A DNA stretch of 35,470 bases from an uncultured Caulobacteraceae bacterium (lineage in GTDB: Bacteria > Pseudomonadota > Alphaproteobacteria > Caulobacterales > Aquidulcibacteraceae). The stretch spans positions 1-35,470 of the forward strand of contig CADEDT010000015.1 in the NCBI GenBank assembly GCA_902826145.1. The letters run 5' to 3'. This document shows positions 33,015 through 35,470 of the stretch, one piece after another. Positions within the stretch are counted from its first letter, which is position 1, and each line of letters starts with the position of its first letter. The notes under the pieces are model-generated. The model was not told the origin of the DNA. It saw nothing but the letters and a program-made list of their open reading frames with translations, and ran no database searches. Position numbers and translations under genes: made by a program.

Positions 33015-33027
33015 ATGTATCATACAT
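33015..33027. promoter_or_regulatory. Palindromic operator at the XRE promoter
   Basis: ATGTAT-C-ATACAT is a perfect palindrome. On the minus strand it contains TATGAT (33024-33019), a good -10 element, about 10 bases before the XRE start. Binding there would block the promoter. A clear -35 is not visible. Confidence 0.55.
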
Positions 33028-33061
33028 CAGTAGTGATGCAATAGAACGCGATAGAGATATC

Positions 33062-33763
33062 TTATCCTGAAGGCGCTGACTTGCGCGACGCATGCTGCCG
33101 GCAAACGAGGACCGCGCCGGCGAGAGCCAGTCCCGCCAGGGCGAACCAGATAACAGCGTAGAGCAAGTGGCTGTTGGAGAAACGCACGACGGTCAGACCG
33201 CCAACCGGATAGCCGCCAGGATTTGGCGTTGCATCCGCGTCGATGAAGTAGGGCGCGACCGGCTGGGAGAGGCCTGCCGTGCTCGCAATCGCTGCGACGT
33301 CCCGGGAATACCATCGGCGTTCGCGCGGCGCATTCGACCGCAAGAAAGCGCCGTTAGGTTCGCTGACGCGCGCAAGCCCAACGACGCTGACTACGCCCGG
33401 CGGGCGCCAGTGCGCATCCGCGGCGCGCATCGCGCTTGGGACAAAGCCGCGATTGACCAAAACGACGCCCGCGTCGGTCACCAGCGGCGTCATGACCCAA
33501 TAACCGGCGCCGCGTTCGGTGACCGCGAGGACGAGTGTTTCCTGATCGTGCAGGAAGACGCCGCGCACGCGCACTTTCGTATAGGCCAGATCGTCAGACC
33601 AAGGCCGCAGCACAACTGGGTCTTGCGCGGGAGCGCTGAGCCTCGCATCGACTGTTGCGATGAGCGCTCTCTTCCAGTTGAGCCGTTCAAGTTGCCAAAC
33701 GCCGAGGCCGGCGAACAGTGTGGCCAATATCGTGCACAGGATCAGAAACGCGGCGCGCTTCAC
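33062..33763 (-). CDS. surf1: SURF1-family oxidase assembly protein
   Basis: This 233-residue protein has two terminal membrane helices (AAFLILCTILATLFAGLGVWQ near the start and LLYAVIWFALAGLALAGAVLV near the end) and the SURF1 markers GVWQLERLNWKR and WVMTPLV. SURF1 proteins help insert haem into terminal oxidases. The GTG at 33763 overlaps the cyoD stop by four bases; a longer frame overlaps cyoD and is rejected. Its place at the end of the cyo operon supports a role for this oxidase. Confidence 0.92.
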   Translation of the reverse strand: MKRAAFLILCTILATLFAGLGVWQLERLNWKRALIATVDARLSAPAQDPVVLRPWSDDLAYTKVRVRGVFLHDQETLVLAVTERGAGYWVMTPLVTDAGVVLVNRGFVPSAMRAADAHWRPPGVVSVVGLARVSEPNGAFLRSNAPRERRWYSRDVAAIASTAGLSQPVAPYFIDADATPNPGGYPVGGLTVVRFSNSHLLYAVIWFALAGLALAGAVLVCRQHASRKSAPSG

Positions 33764-34137
33764 ATTTTTGCCGGTGGCGCAGCATCGAGCGGCGGCGGCA
33801 TCATATTCCCGTGCAGGTGATACATGATCCAAAGCGAGCCGCTGATGACGATGAGGATCATTACAGCGGTGAAGACGAACGCCATCAGCATCCAGCCGCC
33901 TTCGGCCTTGGTGTTGACGTGCAGGAAGAAGATGGTGTGAACGACGATCTGCACAAACGCGAGCAGCACGACCAGAATGGCGGTCGCGCCGCTTTCCAGG
34001 ACGCCAGTCATGGCGAGCCAGAAGGGGATCGCGGTCAGCGCCGCCGAGAGCGCGAAGCCGATCAAATAAGAACGGCGCGATCCGTGCGAGTGGCCCGCTT
34101 CGTGGACGTCGACCGGTGTTGCATCATGCGCGCTCAT
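33760..34137 (-). CDS. cyoD: Cytochrome bo3 quinol oxidase subunit IV
   Basis: This 125-residue protein has three membrane helices and the CyoD markers YLIGFALSAALTAIPFW, LAFVQIVVHTIFFLHVN and MYHLHGNM. It is a small structural subunit of the proton-pumping ubiquinol oxidase. It overlaps both cyoC and surf1 by four bases. Confidence 0.95.
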   Translation of the reverse strand: MSAHDATPVDVHEAGHSHGSRRSYLIGFALSAALTAIPFWLAMTGVLESGATAILVVLLAFVQIVVHTIFFLHVNTKAEGGWMLMAFVFTAVMILIVISGSLWIMYHLHGNMMPPPLDAAPPAKM

Positions 34138-34769
34138 GGCAACGATCCCAAGAGATAGACAAAGGTGAAGACGCCGATCCAGACGACGTCAAGCAGATGC
34201 CAGAACATCCCAAGGCAGGTGAGCCGACGCCGACTTTCGACTAGCCCCCGCTGCCCGACCTGAACGATCATGACGCCAATCCAGACAAGGCCCGCGCTGA
34301 CGTGCAGGCCGTGTGTGCCGACGAGTGTGAAGAAGCCGGAGAGGAAGGCGCTTCGTTGCGGCGTTGCGCCTTCGGCGATCAAGTTGGAAAATTCGTAGAG
34401 TTCGACGCCGACGAAGCAGGCGCCGAAGAGCGCAGTCACGCCTAGCCAAAACTGTACGCCGCGCAGCTTGCCGTCATGCATGTCGAGCATGGCCATGCCG
34501 TAAGTGATCGAGGAGATGAGCAAGAAAGCGGTGTTGAGCGCGATGAGCGGTAGTTCGAACAGCTCTTGCGGCGTCGGACCGCCTGCATAGGACGTCGCCA
34601 GCACGCCATAGACGGCAAACAGAGTGGCGAAGATGAGCGCATCGCTCATCAGATAGATCCAGAAGCCGAGCAAAGCCGGGCTCGCATGGGCAGCGTCCGT
34701 ATCGTGTGCGTCTTCTTCTATGAGATAGAAGGTCGGCTCGGCGGGCGTGGTGTCGTGACTTGTGCTCAC
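34134..34769 (-). CDS. cyoC: Cytochrome bo3 quinol oxidase subunit III
   Basis: This 211-residue protein has five membrane helices and the CyoC sequence run LLGFWIYLMSDALIFATLFA, TLVGTHGLHVSAGLVWIG and FWHLLDVVWIGVFTFVYLL. It is the heme-free subunit III of the oxidase. It overlaps cyoB and cyoD by four bases each. Confidence 0.96.
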   Translation of the reverse strand: MSTSHDTTPAEPTFYLIEEDAHDTDAAHASPALLGFWIYLMSDALIFATLFAVYGVLATSYAGGPTPQELFELPLIALNTAFLLISSITYGMAMLDMHDGKLRGVQFWLGVTALFGACFVGVELYEFSNLIAEGATPQRSAFLSGFFTLVGTHGLHVSAGLVWIGVMIVQVGQRGLVESRRRLTCLGMFWHLLDVVWIGVFTFVYLLGSLP

Positions 34770-35470
34770 GCCGCGCCCTCCAGGCCGCGGCGCGCGGCTT
34801 CATCGCGTGCGAGTTCTTCCACCGGCACATAGAAAGCGCGGTTGTAGTTGAACGAATGGAAGATGCCGTAACCGATCAGAGCCGCAAAGCTGAGCGCCGC
34901 GAGCCACCACATGTACCAGACCATGGCAAAGCCAAGCGCAAGCGCGAAGGCCGATAGAATAAATCCTGCGCCTGTGTTGCGCGGCATGTGCACTGGCCGG
35001 AAGCCCTCAGCGGGACGCTTATGGCCGCGCGCTTTCATGTCGTACCAGGCGTCAAGCTCATGCACGACCGGGGTGAAGGCGAAATTGTAGCTGGGCGGCG
35101 GTGAGGCGGTCGACCATTCGAGCGTCCGTCCGTTCCACGGGTCGCCTGTGGTGTCGCGCAGTTTGGCGCGGTTCTTCAGCGAGACCGCGATCTGAATGAC
35201 GAAGGCTAGAATGCCAACCAGGATGATGAGCGCGCCAATGCCCGCGATCACAAACCAGATTTGCAAGCTCGGATCTTCGAAATAGCGCACGCGCCGCGTC
35301 GTGCCCATGAGCCCGACGATATAGATGGGCGTCCATGCCACCCAATAGCCGACGACCCACCCCCAGAATGAGATATGGCCCCAGAACGGATCGAGCTTGA
35401 AGCCGAACGCCTTGGGGAACCAATAGACCATGCCGGCAAAGAGGCCAAACACCACCCCGCCGATGATGAC
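34766..35470 (-). CDS. cyoB: Cytochrome bo3 quinol oxidase subunit I, C-terminal part (5' end outside window)
   Basis: The last 234 residues of CyoB are visible; the frame runs off the right edge. Seen are the late helices (GLFAGMVYWFPKAFGFKLDP, then HISFWGWVVGYWVAWTPIY), the conserved DPWNGRTLEWSTASPPPSYN, and the final helix pair before the cyoC overlap. The haem and copper ligands lie further N-terminal, outside the window. The protein is the proton-pumping catalytic subunit of ubiquinol oxidase. Confidence 0.95.
   Translation of the reverse strand, partial: VIIGGVVFGLFAGMVYWFPKAFGFKLDPFWGHISFWGWVVGYWVAWTPIYIVGLMGTTRRVRYFEDPSLQIWFVIAGIGALIILVGILAFVIQIAVSLKNRAKLRDTTGDPWNGRTLEWSTASPPPSYNFAFTPVVHELDAWYDMKARGHKRPAEGFRPVHMPRNTGAGFILSAFALALGFAMVWYMWWLAALSFAALIGYGIFHSFNYNRAFYVPVEELARDEAARRGLEGAA

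Noticed and set aside
1..35470. CRISPR array, insertion sequence or rRNA genes
   Set aside because: No regularly spaced repeats, transposase domains or rRNA segments were seen.

Overview
The window is high-GC alphaproteobacterial DNA. Evidence for this is the bo3-type quinol oxidase genes followed by SURF1, the DUF983 protein, a Tn4371/IncP-like trb cluster with a DUF3363-type relaxase remnant, and the tRNA sequence. A caulobacterial or hyphomonad-like host is a guess only. The right third looks chromosomal. The left two thirds look accessory.

Region 1 (1-12737) is a dense stack of genome-defence and conflict genes: the C-terminal end of a UPF1-like SF1 helicase (cut by the window edge), a DEDDh exonuclease, a RES/Xre toxin-antitoxin pair, a TerB-like/BRCT protein, a complete type I Wadjet operon (jetA-jetB-jetC-jetD, minus strand, every junction a 4-base overlap), and a GmrSD-like DUF262/DUF1524 protein. 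Wadjet is an SMC-type complex that recognises and cuts circular plasmid DNA. The DUF262/DUF1524 protein probably acts on modified phage DNA. RES toxins deplete NAD+.

Region 2 (12738-15535) holds a gene-poor stretch with two mutually exclusive hairpins, a CAU-anticodon tRNA (probably tRNA-Ile2) with an encoded CCA, an AbiE-type toxin-antitoxin operon with repeat operators at its promoter, and a small membrane protein. The 3' end of the tRNA faces the defence stack, the orientation expected if an element once integrated there. No integrase or second att copy is visible.

Region 3 (15583-26365) is a remnant of an integrative conjugative element. A relaxase fragment and a TraG/VirD4 coupling-protein fragment meet head to head at about 16215-16235, both lacking their N-terminal parts. 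Behind them lies an apparently intact mating-pair-formation operon: RHH regulator, trbB, C, D, E, J, L, F, G, I and a terminal AlpA-like regulator. The element should no longer process its own DNA, yet its channel genes are all open and tightly coupled.

Region 4 (26397-35470) is ordinary chromosome: an L,D-transpeptidase lipoprotein, a nitroreductase, a c-type cytochrome lipoprotein, a perfect FNR/FixK box ahead of two small genes, an XRE-SulP transporter-spermidine synthase-like-DUF983 operon, and cyoB(partial)-cyoC-cyoD-surf1.

The window therefore combines anti-plasmid, anti-phage and toxin-antitoxin functions beside a conjugation apparatus that has lost its DNA-processing end. The least described points are the TerB/BRCT gene attached to the Wadjet operon, the retained trb channel without relaxase, and the beta-clamp-like motifs in two trb-region proteins.
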